Source: Bacteroidota bacterium
GTDB lineage: Bacteria > Bacteroidota > Ignavibacteria > UBA10030
Direction of reading: 5' to 3'
DNA: 30,601 nucleotides
Assembly: GCA_003519375.1 (NCBI GenBank)
Contig: DOWV01000210.1
Span: forward strand, 1 to 30,601
This document shows, in pieces, positions 23,429 through 30,601 of this stretch. The first letter of the stretch is position 1; each line of letters starts with the position of its first letter. Below the pieces are notes generated by a model. That model saw nothing but the letters and a program-made list of their open reading frames with translations. It searched no databases and was not told the origin of the DNA. The position numbers were made by a program, and so were the translations under genes.

Positions 23429-24823
23429 ATGATGCAACAACTTCTCGCGTATCTTGAGGCGAACAGGGAACGCACCCTCGCTGAACTGAAGGAATTCATT
23501 TCGATCCCGAGCGTCAGCTCCCAGTCGGATCATGCAGATGATATGCGCCGTTGCGCGGAATGGATTTCAGCGCACCTGAAGGCCATCGGACTTGAGCACG
23601 TGCAGGTGATGGAGACCGCAGGTCATCCGTTGGTGTATGCCGACTGGCTCGGCGCTCCGGAAGCACCGACGGTGCTTCTGTACGGACACTATGATGTGCA
23701 GCCTGTCGACCCCGTGGAGCTCTGGTCTTCGCCGCCGTTTGAGGCAACGATTCGCGAGGGGAATATCTACGGCAGGGGGGCCGTCGACGACAAGGGCCAG
23801 GTGTTTGCCCACTTCAAAGCCTTTGAAGCATACCTGAAGAACACCGGCAAGCTGCCGTTAAACGTGAAGGTGCTCGTGGAGGGTGAAGAAGAGATTGGCA
23901 GCGAGCATCTGGACGCTTTTGTCAAAGAACATGCAGACCTCCTCAAAGCCGACCTGGTCCTGATTTCGGATTCGGATATGTTTGCGCGCGGGGTACCGTC
24001 TGTCTGCTACGGATTACGGGGGCTGGCATACATGGAAGTGGAAGTGACCGGTCCGAACGGCGACCTGCACTCCGGCTCATTCGGCGGGTCGGTGCATAAT
24101 CCGATTCAGGCTCTGGCGGAGATGATTGCCTCTCTGCATGACAGGAATGGGAGGATCACCATCCCCGGATTCTACAAGGATGTGCTGGCGTTGTCAAAAA
24201 CCGAACGGTCATCGTTCCGCAAACTGCCGTGGAAGGATCGAAAATATGCCGCATCACTCGGGCTGAAGGAATTGTACGGCGAGAAAGGCTTCACGACGCT
24301 GGAGCGTCTCTGGGCCCGCCCCACGCTGGAATGCAACGGCATCTGGGGGGGATACACAGGCCAGGGTGCGAAAACGGTTCTTCCGTCAAAAGCCTATGCA
24401 AAAATCTCTATGCGTCTGGTTCCGAACCAGAGGTCGGCGTCTATCGCCCGACTCTTTGAAAAGCATATGAAGAAAATCGCTCCAAAGACTGTCTCGGTAA
24501 AGGTCCGGGCTCTGCATGGCGGCGAACCGGCTCTGACACCCATCGAGAGTCCGGGAGTGCGTGCAGCTGTTGTCGCGCTCGAAAAAGGTTTCGGGAAGAA
24601 ACCGCTCTATCAGAGGGAGGGTGGTTCGATACCGATCGTTGTGCAGTTCAAAGAGATTCTCGGCATCGACACCGTACTGCTGGGATTCGGACTGGCGGAC
24701 GGCAATGCCCATGCTCCCAACGAGTTCATCGTGCTGGAAAACTTCTTTGGAGGAATCAGGACGACTCTCCATTTCTACAATGAGCTTCCGGGAATCTGGG
24801 CGAAGGATCGGAGAAAGCATTAG
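23429..24823 (+). CDS. M20-family metallodipeptidase
   Basis: Cytosolic zinc peptidase of 464 residues, close to the CNDP/PepV-like dipeptidases. Metal and catalytic residues are in place: H87 and catalytic D89 in GHYDVQP, bridging D120 in GAVDDKG, the catalytic and metal-binding glutamates in EGEEEIGS (153-154), D181/D183 in SDSD, and H428 in NAHAPNE. The lid domain begins at about 208 with VEVTGPNGDLHSGSFGG. The length is normal. GAAGGAACG precedes the start; ATG 23432 is an equally possible start. It has its own promoter and is followed at 71 bases by the cobalamin adenosyltransferase gene. The substrate is a di- or short peptide, not defined here. Confidence 0.92.
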   Translation: MMQQLLAYLEANRERTLAELKEFISIPSVSSQSDHADDMRRCAEWISAHLKAIGLEHVQVMETAGHPLVYADWLGAPEAPTVLLYGHYDVQPVDPVELWSSPPFEATIREGNIYGRGAVDDKGQVFAHFKAFEAYLKNTGKLPLNVKVLVEGEEEIGSEHLDAFVKEHADLLKADLVLISDSDMFARGVPSVCYGLRGLAYMEVEVTGPNGDLHSGSFGGSVHNPIQALAEMIASLHDRNGRITIPGFYKDVLALSKTERSSFRKLPWKDRKYAASLGLKELYGEKGFTTLERLWARPTLECNGIWGGYTGQGAKTVLPSKAYAKISMRLVPNQRSASIARLFEKHMKKIAPKTVSVKVRALHGGEPALTPIESPGVRAAVVALEKGFGKKPLYQREGGSIPIVVQFKEILGIDTVLLGFGLADGNAHAPNEFIVLENFFGGIRTTLHFYNELPGIWAKDRRKH

Positions 24824-24894
24824 CCGAATCTCCATGTAGGAATCAGAAAAGAGGCCGCACCGTTCATCCAACAATGCCAGCGAGGTGTTGCGCC

Positions 24895-25449
24895 ATGAAG
24901 ATCTATACGAAAACCGGTGACTTGGGAGAGACGTCACTTCTTGGCGGGCAGCGTGTCCCGAAGGATGCGCTGAGAATAGAGGCATACGGTACCGTCGATG
25001 AGCTGAACTCTGCTCTCGGGATTGCCCGCGCTCTCAAGCCGTCCGCAGATGTGGATCAGATTCTTGGGCTCATTCAAAGTGATCTCTTCACTCTGGGCGC
25101 TGATCTCGCGGCTTCCGGTGAGAAGCGATCAGCGATGATCCAGCCCGTGGGTCACGAGCACGTCGCCCGGCTCGAGCAGACGATCGATACACTCGATGCC
25201 CAACTCCCCCCGCTCACGACGTTCATAATCCCCGGCGGTTCTCCGCTTGCAGCTCAGCTTCATCTCGCCAGAACCATCTGCCGCCGCGCGGAGCGCCTCG
25301 TTGTTCGCCTCTCAAAGGCCGAAAAGGTCGACCCCTTGTCAACGATGTTTCTCAACCGGCTTTCCGATACATTGTTTGTCGTCGCGCGGTATGCGAACCA
25401 TGTCGCTGGCGTCCGCGAAATTCCGTGGGTGTCCTCAAAGAAAACCTGA
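24895..25449 (+). CDS. PduO-type ATP:cob(I)alamin adenosyltransferase
   Basis: Cytosolic enzyme of 184 residues that makes adenosylcobalamin from reduced cobalamin and ATP. The ATP-binding N-terminus is textbook (YTKTGDLGETSLLGGQRVPKD at 4-24, then EAYGTVDELNSALG). The C-terminal helix block with ARTICRRAERLVVRLS and LNRLSDTLFVVARYAN is also as in the family. ATG 24895 is chosen because it begins the conserved motif and GAGGTG lies before it; ATG 24874 would add seven residues unlike the family. No cobalamin riboswitch is visible upstream. It implies B12-dependent metabolism in the cell, such as methylmalonyl-CoA mutase or ribonucleotide reductase encoded elsewhere. Confidence 0.94.
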   Translation: MKIYTKTGDLGETSLLGGQRVPKDALRIEAYGTVDELNSALGIARALKPSADVDQILGLIQSDLFTLGADLAASGEKRSAMIQPVGHEHVARLEQTIDTLDAQLPPLTTFIIPGGSPLAAQLHLARTICRRAERLVVRLSKAEKVDPLSTMFLNRLSDTLFVVARYANHVAGVREIPWVSSKKT

Positions 25450-25477
25450 ATATTTCATTCCCTCTCAATCGGCCCGC

Positions 25478-26188
25478 GTGACACACTCCGAATTGCAATC
25501 CCTCCTCAGGCAGCTTCACAGGCTCGCGGATCCGGCGGTCGCAAAAGGTGCTGAACGCTTCGGAATAAAGGGAGCAAATGTGCTTGGCATCACGGCTCCC
25601 AGGCTCCGGGCGCTCGCAAAAACAGTAGGCACGAATCAGGAATTATCACTTGCACTGTGGCCGACCGGTTTTCACGAGGCACGAGCTCTCGCTGCGTTGA
25701 TCGGCGATCCGGCACTTGTGTCGAAGCGCCAGATGGAGCGGTGGGTGAGGGATTTTGACAACTGGGCTGTCTGCGATGCATGTTGCGCCGAGCTCTTCAT
25801 CTACACCTCCTATGCCGGTGAATGCGCCTTCCGATGGTCCTCGCAAAAAGAGGAATTTGTCAAGAGAGCTGGGTTTGTGATGATGGCGTCGATGGCTGTG
25901 CATCTGAAGCGCCTCGGGGATGACAAGTTCATCCCTATGCTCCGGGCGATCAAACGCGAATCAACGGATGAACGCAACTTCGTCAGGAAAGCTGTCAATT
26001 GGGCGCTGCGCCAGATTGGAAAGCGAAACTCGAACTTGAACCTGCTGGCGATCCTGACGGCGGGACAAATCGGGGCGATCGAATCGCGCTCCGCTCGCTG
26101 GATTGCCTCTGACGCTTTGCGGGAGCTCGAGAGCGCGGCAGTTCGCCGACGATTGCAGAGTCGGGAAAAGAAAAACCGGACCCGCTGA
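25478..26188 (+). CDS. AlkD-like DNA alkylation repair protein (HEAT-repeat DNA glycosylase)
   Basis: Protein of about 236 residues with a helical-repeat layout throughout. The VRDFDNWAVCDACC segment (90-103) and FVKRAGFVMMAS (127-138) match the AlkD/AlkC-type family, which removes alkylated bases from DNA by wrapping around the duplex. Length agrees with AlkD (about 230-240). The start is GTG 25478, chosen because upstream frame sequence overlaps the adenosyltransferase gene in another frame and is a shadow; the ribosome-binding site is weak. It lies 28 bases after that gene and may be co-transcribed. The function is unrelated to its neighbours. Confidence 0.88.
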   Translation: MTHSELQSLLRQLHRLADPAVAKGAERFGIKGANVLGITAPRLRALAKTVGTNQELSLALWPTGFHEARALAALIGDPALVSKRQMERWVRDFDNWAVCDACCAELFIYTSYAGECAFRWSSQKEEFVKRAGFVMMASMAVHLKRLGDDKFIPMLRAIKRESTDERNFVRKAVNWALRQIGKRNSNLNLLAILTAGQIGAIESRSARWIASDALRELESAAVRRRLQSREKKNRTR

Positions 26189-26365
26189 GTCTTCGCCCGG
26201 TCACCCACCGGAATTCCTCAAATCCGATTCCTCCCTTCCGACGGTTTCGCGTCCTCGAGATTCATTGCGAAACCACTCCGAACAACAGACTCCCTTTTGT
26301 CCGCGGAACTGACGCGCCGTTGAGGGATTTCGATATCTTCGGTGTTGAGAATCTCCATCATTTTC

Positions 26366-26394
26366 TTGACATATGAGGAATTCCTCCATATATT
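26366..26394 (+). promoter_or_regulatory. Strong sigma70-type promoter of the nuo operon with an internal palindrome
   Basis: TTGACA (26366-26371), a spacer of exactly 17 bases and TATATT (26389-26394) form a near-consensus promoter. The spacer contains the perfect 12-bp palindrome GAGGAATTCCTC (26375-26386), flanked by near-symmetric ATATG/CATAT. A protein bound there would sit between the boxes and block polymerase. The expected RNA start is near 26400, about 45 bases before nuoA. Confidence 0.75.
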
Positions 26395-26446
26395 TACAGC
26401 CGATTTTAACTTTCTCCACACCGTATTTTTTCCTCTTCGAGCGCAT

Positions 26447-26893
26447 ATGCTCACAGAATTCGGCAAAGTCTTCATCTTTCTCATCATCGGGGCGTTGTTC
26501 GTCGCGGCCGGTTTGCTCGTCGCCTGGCTCCTGAGACCTCGTCGCCCGTATCCCGGCAAGGTGGCTCCCTATGAATGCGGTGAAGAACCTGTGGGAGACG
26601 CCTGGGTCAGATTCAACGTGCGATTCTACGTCATCGCCCTCATTTTCCTCGTCTTCGATGTGGAAGTGGTATTCCTCCTTCCGTGGGCTCTGGTCTTTCG
26701 GGATCTTGGACTTTTCGGGTTTCTGGAGATGGCCGTGTTCCTGGGAATCCTGCTGGTTGGCTTTGCGTACGTGTGGGTGAAGGGAGATCTGGATTGGGAC
26801 AAGCCGAGGCCGGTAGTTCCGCAGATCAACCGGAATCCGGAGTCTCACGTTGAGCCTGGAAAGAGGAACGTAGAAGTCCCTGTCGTGAACTAG
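26447..26893 (+). CDS. nuoA: NADH-quinone oxidoreductase subunit A
   Basis: Small membrane subunit of complex I, 148 residues, with three helices (about 7-29, 63-86 and 92-114). The family block RPYPGKVAPYECGEEP (33-48), with a conserved Cys in the loop, and the FDVEVVFLLPWA block (74-85) are clear. ATG 26447 is preferred over 26342, because the latter lies upstream of the promoter and would add unrelated residues. A longer-than-usual polar C-terminal tail follows helix three. It heads the operon; nuoB begins 24 bases after its stop. Confidence 0.95.
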   Translation: MLTEFGKVFIFLIIGALFVAAGLLVAWLLRPRRPYPGKVAPYECGEEPVGDAWVRFNVRFYVIALIFLVFDVEVVFLLPWALVFRDLGLFGFLEMAVFLGILLVGFAYVWVKGDLDWDKPRPVVPQINRNPESHVEPGKRNVEVPVVN

Positions 26894-26917
26894 ACCTCAA
26901 TAGACTGAACAACACTT

Positions 26918-27409
26918 ATGGGTTTACTCGATCAACGATTCGAAAACGGAAACGTTTTCGTGACATCGCTGGAAAATCTGCTGAACTGGGCGCGGCTCTC
27001 GTCCCTCTACCAGATGCAATTCGGCCTCGCGTGCTGCGCCATCGAAATGATGGCAGCGTCCGCCTCCGATTTCGATATCATGCGCTTCGGGATCATCCCG
27101 CGTGCAACTCCCCGGCAGGCGGATGTGATGTTTGTCGCCGGAACTGTGACCCTGAAAATGGCGTCGCGCATCAAACGGCTCTATGACCAGATGGCAGAGC
27201 CCCGCTACATCATCTCGATGGGAAGCTGCGCAAATTGCGGCGGCCCGTATTGGGAACATGGCTACCATGTGCTGAAAGGCGTCGACCGTGTCATTCCCGT
27301 TGACGTCTACGTGCCCGGCTGCCCTCCCCGTCCTGAAGCGCTGCTCGAAGGCATCATCAAGCTGCAGGAAAAGGTGAGAAAAGAAAGTCTCGTGAAGAAG
27401 CCTGCATAG
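26918..27409 (+). CDS. nuoB: NADH-quinone oxidoreductase subunit B
   Basis: Peripheral-arm subunit of 163 residues that binds cluster N2, the last iron-sulfur centre before quinone. The N2 ligands are present: C39 and C40 (GLACC), C104 (MGSCANCGG) and C135 (VPGCPPRPEAL). Length and order are normal. No strong ribosome-binding site is seen before ATG 26918, so translation may be coupled to nuoA. The nuoC start follows 13 bases after its stop. Confidence 0.97.
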   Translation: MGLLDQRFENGNVFVTSLENLLNWARLSSLYQMQFGLACCAIEMMAASASDFDIMRFGIIPRATPRQADVMFVAGTVTLKMASRIKRLYDQMAEPRYIISMGSCANCGGPYWEHGYHVLKGVDRVIPVDVYVPGCPPRPEALLEGIIKLQEKVRKESLVKKPA

Positions 27410-27422
27410 GAGATGTACCAGC

Positions 27423-27899
27423 ATGACTGCGGAAGAAATTCTCAATAGCCTGAAAGCGAAGTTCGGCGATGCAATTGTCGAGGCGAAGCTCGACGCGCCC
27501 CAGCCCTGGATCGTCGTAAATCCTTCCCGGACCAAAGAAATCGCTTTCTTCCTGCGCGATGACCCCGCGACGCGATTCGATTACATGATGTGCCTCAGCG
27601 GCGTCGATTACAACAACGGAAAGCTGGGCATCGTGTATCATCTCTTTTCCATGGTGCACAGGCACAAGATCGTCCTCAAAGCGTTTTGCACAAAGGAACA
27701 ACCTCATATCCAGTCGGTGACCTCGGTTTGGGCGACCGCCAACTGGCATGAGCGTGAGGCGTTCGACATGTACGGCATCGTCATCGACGAACATCCGGAT
27801 CTTCGGCGCATCCTTCTCCCGTACGACTGGGAAGGTCATCCGCTCCGGAAAGACTACCAGGTGCCTGAATTCTATAATGGGATGAAAGTTCCATACTAA
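27423..27899 (+). CDS. nuoC: NADH-quinone oxidoreductase subunit C
   Basis: Peripheral-arm subunit of 158 residues (30-kDa subunit family). The signature HEREAFDMYGIVIDEHPDLRRILLPYDWEGHPLRKDY (about 115-151) is intact. GGAGA lies about 10 bases upstream of ATG 27423. C and D are separate genes here, not fused as in Escherichia coli. It carries no redox centre and supports the connection between NuoB and NuoD. Confidence 0.97.
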   Translation: MTAEEILNSLKAKFGDAIVEAKLDAPQPWIVVNPSRTKEIAFFLRDDPATRFDYMMCLSGVDYNNGKLGIVYHLFSMVHRHKIVLKAFCTKEQPHIQSVTSVWATANWHEREAFDMYGIVIDEHPDLRRILLPYDWEGHPLRKDYQVPEFYNGMKVPY

Positions 27900-27918
27900 C
27901 GGTGATCAGACCATCCGC

Positions 27919-29106
27919 ATGATTGAGACCAAGTCACTCCCCACGCAATACGCTTCGCAACCAGGCCCCGTTCAGACATCGAGCGGCAAGACTCTCCGAA
28001 CCGACGAGATGATCATCAACATGGGTCCCCAGCACCCATCCACGCACGGCGTGCTGAGACTTGAGATCGTTGTCGAAGGCGAAATCATTATCGATGTCAT
28101 TCCCCATATCGGGTACCTCCACCGGTGTTTCGAAAAACATGCCGAGCATATGACCAACTACCAGCAGGTGATCCCGTACTGCGACCGGTTGGACTATTGT
28201 GCGGCGATCAACGATGAACATTCCTATGTGCTTGCCGTCGAGCGGATGCTCAAGATCGAGCTCCCCGAGCGCGTCGAGTACATTCGTGTTGTCATGGCCG
28301 AGCTCCAGCGGATCGCCAGCCACCTGATTGCCGTGGGCACATTCGGCATTGACGCCGGAGCGTTTACGCCCTTCCTCTATGCATTCCATGATCGTGAGCT
28401 GATTCTCGACCTCTTTGAGATGACATGCGGTGCGCGGTTGCTCTATAACTATTTCTGGATCGGCGGACTATCGCATGACATCCCGCCGCAGTTCGTCGAT
28501 AAGGCAAAGCAGTTCTGCACGTATTTCAGGCCCCGGATCAAAGAGTTCAACGACCTGCTCACCTACAACGAGATCTTCGTCAAGAGAACGGCCAATGTCG
28601 GAGTGCTGCCGAAGGACGTTGCTCTCAACTATGCATGCAGCGGCCCGATGCTCCGCGGTTCGGGCATAAACTGGGACCTGCGCCGGGACGATCCATATTC
28701 TGTCTACCACAAGTTGCAGTGGGAGCCGCAGATTGGAAAAGGGGAGATGGGCACGGTGGGAGACGTCTGGGACCGTCACATCGTCCGTATGCGGGAAATG
28801 GAAGTCAGCCTCAGCATCATCGAGCAGGCGCTGGCGGCATTGCCGGAAGGAAACGTGCAGGCGGCCATTCCGAAACGCATCCGTCCCGATGCCGGCGAAG
28901 TATACGCCAGGACAGAGACGCCGCGCGGTGAGCTTGGATTCTACGTGATCAGTGATGGAAGCGGAACTCCTTTCCGGGTCAAAGCGCGCGCTCCGGCTTT
29001 CGTCAATCTGAGCGTGCTGCCGGCAATCTCACGCGGTTGTATGATTGCAGATCTGGTGCTCATCGCAGGAAGCGTCGACATCGTGCTGGGTCAGGTCGAC
29101 CGGTAA
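27919..29106 (+). CDS. nuoD: NADH-quinone oxidoreductase subunit D
   Basis: Peripheral-arm subunit of 395 residues (49-kDa family) that forms much of the quinone-binding pocket with NuoB. Family marks include MGPQHPSTHGVLRL (about 35-48), the IGYLHRCFEKHAE block and ERVEYIRVVMAELQRIASHL, as well as GDVWDRHIVRMREM further on. The N-terminus has about 25 extra polar residues before the conserved part, so a later start is possible. It lies 19 bases after nuoC. Confidence 0.97.
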   Translation: MIETKSLPTQYASQPGPVQTSSGKTLRTDEMIINMGPQHPSTHGVLRLEIVVEGEIIIDVIPHIGYLHRCFEKHAEHMTNYQQVIPYCDRLDYCAAINDEHSYVLAVERMLKIELPERVEYIRVVMAELQRIASHLIAVGTFGIDAGAFTPFLYAFHDRELILDLFEMTCGARLLYNYFWIGGLSHDIPPQFVDKAKQFCTYFRPRIKEFNDLLTYNEIFVKRTANVGVLPKDVALNYACSGPMLRGSGINWDLRRDDPYSVYHKLQWEPQIGKGEMGTVGDVWDRHIVRMREMEVSLSIIEQALAALPEGNVQAAIPKRIRPDAGEVYARTETPRGELGFYVISDGSGTPFRVKARAPAFVNLSVLPAISRGCMIADLVLIAGSVDIVLGQVDR

Positions 29107-29170
29107 GAGATTTTCTAAGAAATTTCTGGGAAATTGTTCCAGAGTTGACTTCTACTACTTGATTGAGCCT
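29107..29170. repeat. nuoD-nuoH gap with two small inverted repeats
   Basis: TTTCT-A-AGAAA (29112-29122) and AATTTC-TGG-GAAATT (29121-29135) overlap in this 64-base gap, the place where nuoE, nuoF and nuoG sit in 14-subunit operons. The stems are short and AT-rich, and their role is unknown. Confidence 0.3.
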
Positions 29171-30217
29171 ATGGATGCATTTCAAAATCTCGGTTTCTGG
29201 AGAACGCTGCTGGTGACGGTGGTTCTCAGCGCACTGCCTCTGGTGTTCATCCTGCTCTATGCACTTGTGACAATCTATCTGGAAATGAAGGTCGCGGCGC
29301 ACGTCCAGGACCGCCTCGCTTATATGCGCACCGGATGGCATGGCGTTCTTCAGCCGATTGCCGATTTCATCAAGCTCCTGCAGAAGGAAGACATCATCAG
29401 TGTGGCGGCGGACAGGAAGCTGTTCATCCTTGCGCCCTACATCGTCTTTATGGGAACCTACGGAGCTTATGCCGCAATCCCATTTAGCAGTATCTTCATC
29501 GGTGCACAGATCGATCTTGGCGCGTTTTTCATCGTCGCTATTTCGTCGCTTGTCGTGGTCGGCATCCTCATGGCCGGTTGGGCGTCGAACAACAAGTGGT
29601 CGATCTTTGGTGCTGTACGGTCCGTGGCGCAAATGGTGAGCTACGAAATCCCTACAGTTCTTGCCATCCTGGTCGGCGTTATGATCACAGGATCGTTGAA
29701 CCTGCAGGAGGTGACGAAATTTCAGGCAGGAGGGATTCAGGATTGGGTCATTTTCGGCGGGCCGCTGCCGCTCCTTCAGAAGCTCCTCATCACGCCCTTT
29801 ACGGTCATCACATTCCTGATTCTCTTTGTCGCTTCTCTCGCTGAAGTCAATCGCACACCGTTCGACCTCCCGGAAGCCGAGTCGGAACTCGTCCAGGGCT
29901 TTTTCACGGAGTACAGCGGCATGCGGTGGGCGCTGTTCTACGTCGCAGAATATGCAAACATGTTTCTGGTCTCTGCTGTGGCGGTGGCATACTTCCTCGG
30001 CGGATGGGGAAGCCCCTTCGGCGAGACGCTCTCCGGTCCGGTATTGGGGTTCTTCTGGTTCGTGCTGAAGGGCATGGTGCTCGTGTTCCTGCAGATATGG
30101 CTTCGATGGACGCTGCCCCGGCTGAGGGTTGATCAACTGATGTATACGGCGTGGAAAGTGCTCGTTCCGTTTCTGTTTGTCTGCATCGTTGCCATAGGTC
30201 TCATTCTCGTGTTGTGA
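29171..30217 (+). CDS. nuoH: NADH-quinone oxidoreductase subunit H
   Basis: Membrane subunit of 348 residues with about eight helices, which joins the membrane arm to the quinone site. Conserved blocks include RTGWHGVLQPIADFIKLLQKEDI, EIPTVLAILVGVMITGSL and AEVNRTPFDLPEAESELVQGFFTEYSGMRW. ATG 29171 is chosen because the longer frame upstream overlaps nuoD and reads as a shadow; only a weak GAG lies before it. It directly follows nuoD, with no nuoE, F or G between. Confidence 0.96.
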   Translation: MDAFQNLGFWRTLLVTVVLSALPLVFILLYALVTIYLEMKVAAHVQDRLAYMRTGWHGVLQPIADFIKLLQKEDIISVAADRKLFILAPYIVFMGTYGAYAAIPFSSIFIGAQIDLGAFFIVAISSLVVVGILMAGWASNNKWSIFGAVRSVAQMVSYEIPTVLAILVGVMITGSLNLQEVTKFQAGGIQDWVIFGGPLPLLQKLLITPFTVITFLILFVASLAEVNRTPFDLPEAESELVQGFFTEYSGMRWALFYVAEYANMFLVSAVAVAYFLGGWGSPFGETLSGPVLGFFWFVLKGMVLVFLQIWLRWTLPRLRVDQLMYTAWKVLVPFLFVCIVAIGLILVL

Positions 30218-30254
30218 GCTTGAATAAATTATCCCGGACTTTCCCGAACTTTCT

Positions 30255-30601
30255 ATGAGTGCTGCAAGGATTTACTTCAATAATATCTGGCTTGCATTGT
30301 CCACGATCGCGATCGGGATGCGGATCACCTTCAAGCATCTGTTCGTCCGGAATGTGACGACACAATATCCCGATGTCAAGCGCAAGATGCCCGAGCGAGC
30401 GCGCAATCGTCTCTATGTCAATATGGACGATTGCATAGGCTGCGACCAGTGTGCGATGGCGTGCCCGGTCGATTGCATTACCATCGAGACGATCAAGTCG
30501 ACGCCTGACGTCGATCTTGGCACGACATCAACCGGCCAGAAGAAGCGCCTCTATGTCCCGGTCTTCGACATCGACATCGCGAAGTGCTGCTATTGCGGAC
30601 C
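30255..30601 (+). CDS. nuoI: NADH-quinone oxidoreductase subunit I (3' partial)
   Basis: The first 115 residues of the 8-iron ferredoxin-like subunit, cut off by the window end. After an N-terminal amphipathic part, the first cluster motif CIGCDQCAMACP is complete (about residues 59-70), and the second (KCCYCG) has just begun. It carries clusters N6a and N6b, which pass electrons toward N2. It starts 37 bases after nuoH. Confidence 0.95.
   Translation, partial: MSAARIYFNNIWLALSTIAIGMRITFKHLFVRNVTTQYPDVKRKMPERARNRLYVNMDDCIGCDQCAMACPVDCITIETIKSTPDVDLGTTSTGQKKRLYVPVFDIDIAKCCYCG

Noticed and set aside
26218..26361. A possible 47-residue minus-strand gene upstream of nuoA
   Set aside because: The composition is plausible, but it has no clear ribosome-binding site, begins beside the nuo promoter and matches no family; evidence is too thin for a feature.
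29060..30136. A 358-residue minus-strand open frame over nuoH
   Set aside because: It lies fully opposite nuoH, its composition (very many His, Arg, Asp) is typical of an antisense shadow, and no family is recognised.
1..30601. tRNA, rRNA, CRISPR, insertion sequence, prophage or cobalamin riboswitch
   Set aside because: I looked for T-loop sequences, direct-repeat arrays, transposase motifs and a B12-box before the adenosyltransferase and saw none.

Overview
The window reads as a bacterial chromosome segment from a respiring, cytochrome-rich member of the Bacteroidota/Chlorobiota/Ignavibacteriota group or a near neighbour. That placement is an inference. It rests on a complex I cluster in the order nuoA-B-C-D-H-I with no nuoE/F/G between D and H, a c554-type cytochrome, a b6-like cytochrome b next to a Qrc/ACIII-like complex, CcmF-type haem ligation, and a paired hemX-hemA. 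There are no rRNA or tRNA genes, CRISPR arrays or transposases that I can see.

Region 1 (1-9731, + strand) is a dense electron-transfer cluster, probably one transcript at least to 9106. In order it encodes a cytochrome b (5' end cut by the window), an 11-haem membrane-anchored cytochrome, a small two-helix membrane protein, a secreted cytochrome made of four tandem mono-haem domains, a pentahaem cytochrome, a Tat-exported molybdopterin-family protein, a four-cluster ferredoxin-like subunit and a ten-helix NrfD-type quinol-binding protein. The last four match the Qrc/ACIII (ActABC-like) architecture. A quinol-oxidising bc-type complex and an iron-sulfur/NrfD quinone complex therefore appear to be co-encoded with about 20 c-haems. 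A tetrahaem c554-like protein follows.

Region 2 (9838-16169, + strand) looks like a route across the outer membrane plus haem ligation. It holds a four-helix membrane protein of unknown role, a beta-barrel porin-like protein, a 14-haem periplasmic cytochrome, a lipoprotein with five CXXCH and two CX4CH haem motifs, and CcmF. A strong intrinsic terminator closes it.

Region 3 (16287-26188, mixed strands) is more ordinary: a receiver protein with a histidine-kinase-like dimerisation helix but no ATPase domain, a ~590-bp gene-free stretch with inverted repeats, alanine dehydrogenase, a CoA-transferase, an unknown exported protein, hemX-hemA, an M20 dipeptidase, a PduO-type cobalamin adenosyltransferase and an AlkD-like DNA glycosylase. 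The HemA protein is odd: the catalytic cysteine position is asparagine.

Region 4 (26366-30601, + strand) begins with a very good sigma70-type promoter carrying a 12-bp palindrome between its boxes. It continues with nuoA, B, C, D, H and the start of nuoI, which runs off the window.

Taken together, the segment encodes quinone-linked electron entry (complex I), quinol/cytochrome c exchange (bc-like and Qrc/ACIII-like), periplasmic multihaem carriers, a candidate outer-membrane electron conduit and part of the machinery that makes and attaches haem. The most promising candidates for something undescribed are the fused bc/CISM cluster, the porin-cytochrome set and the cysteine-less HemA.
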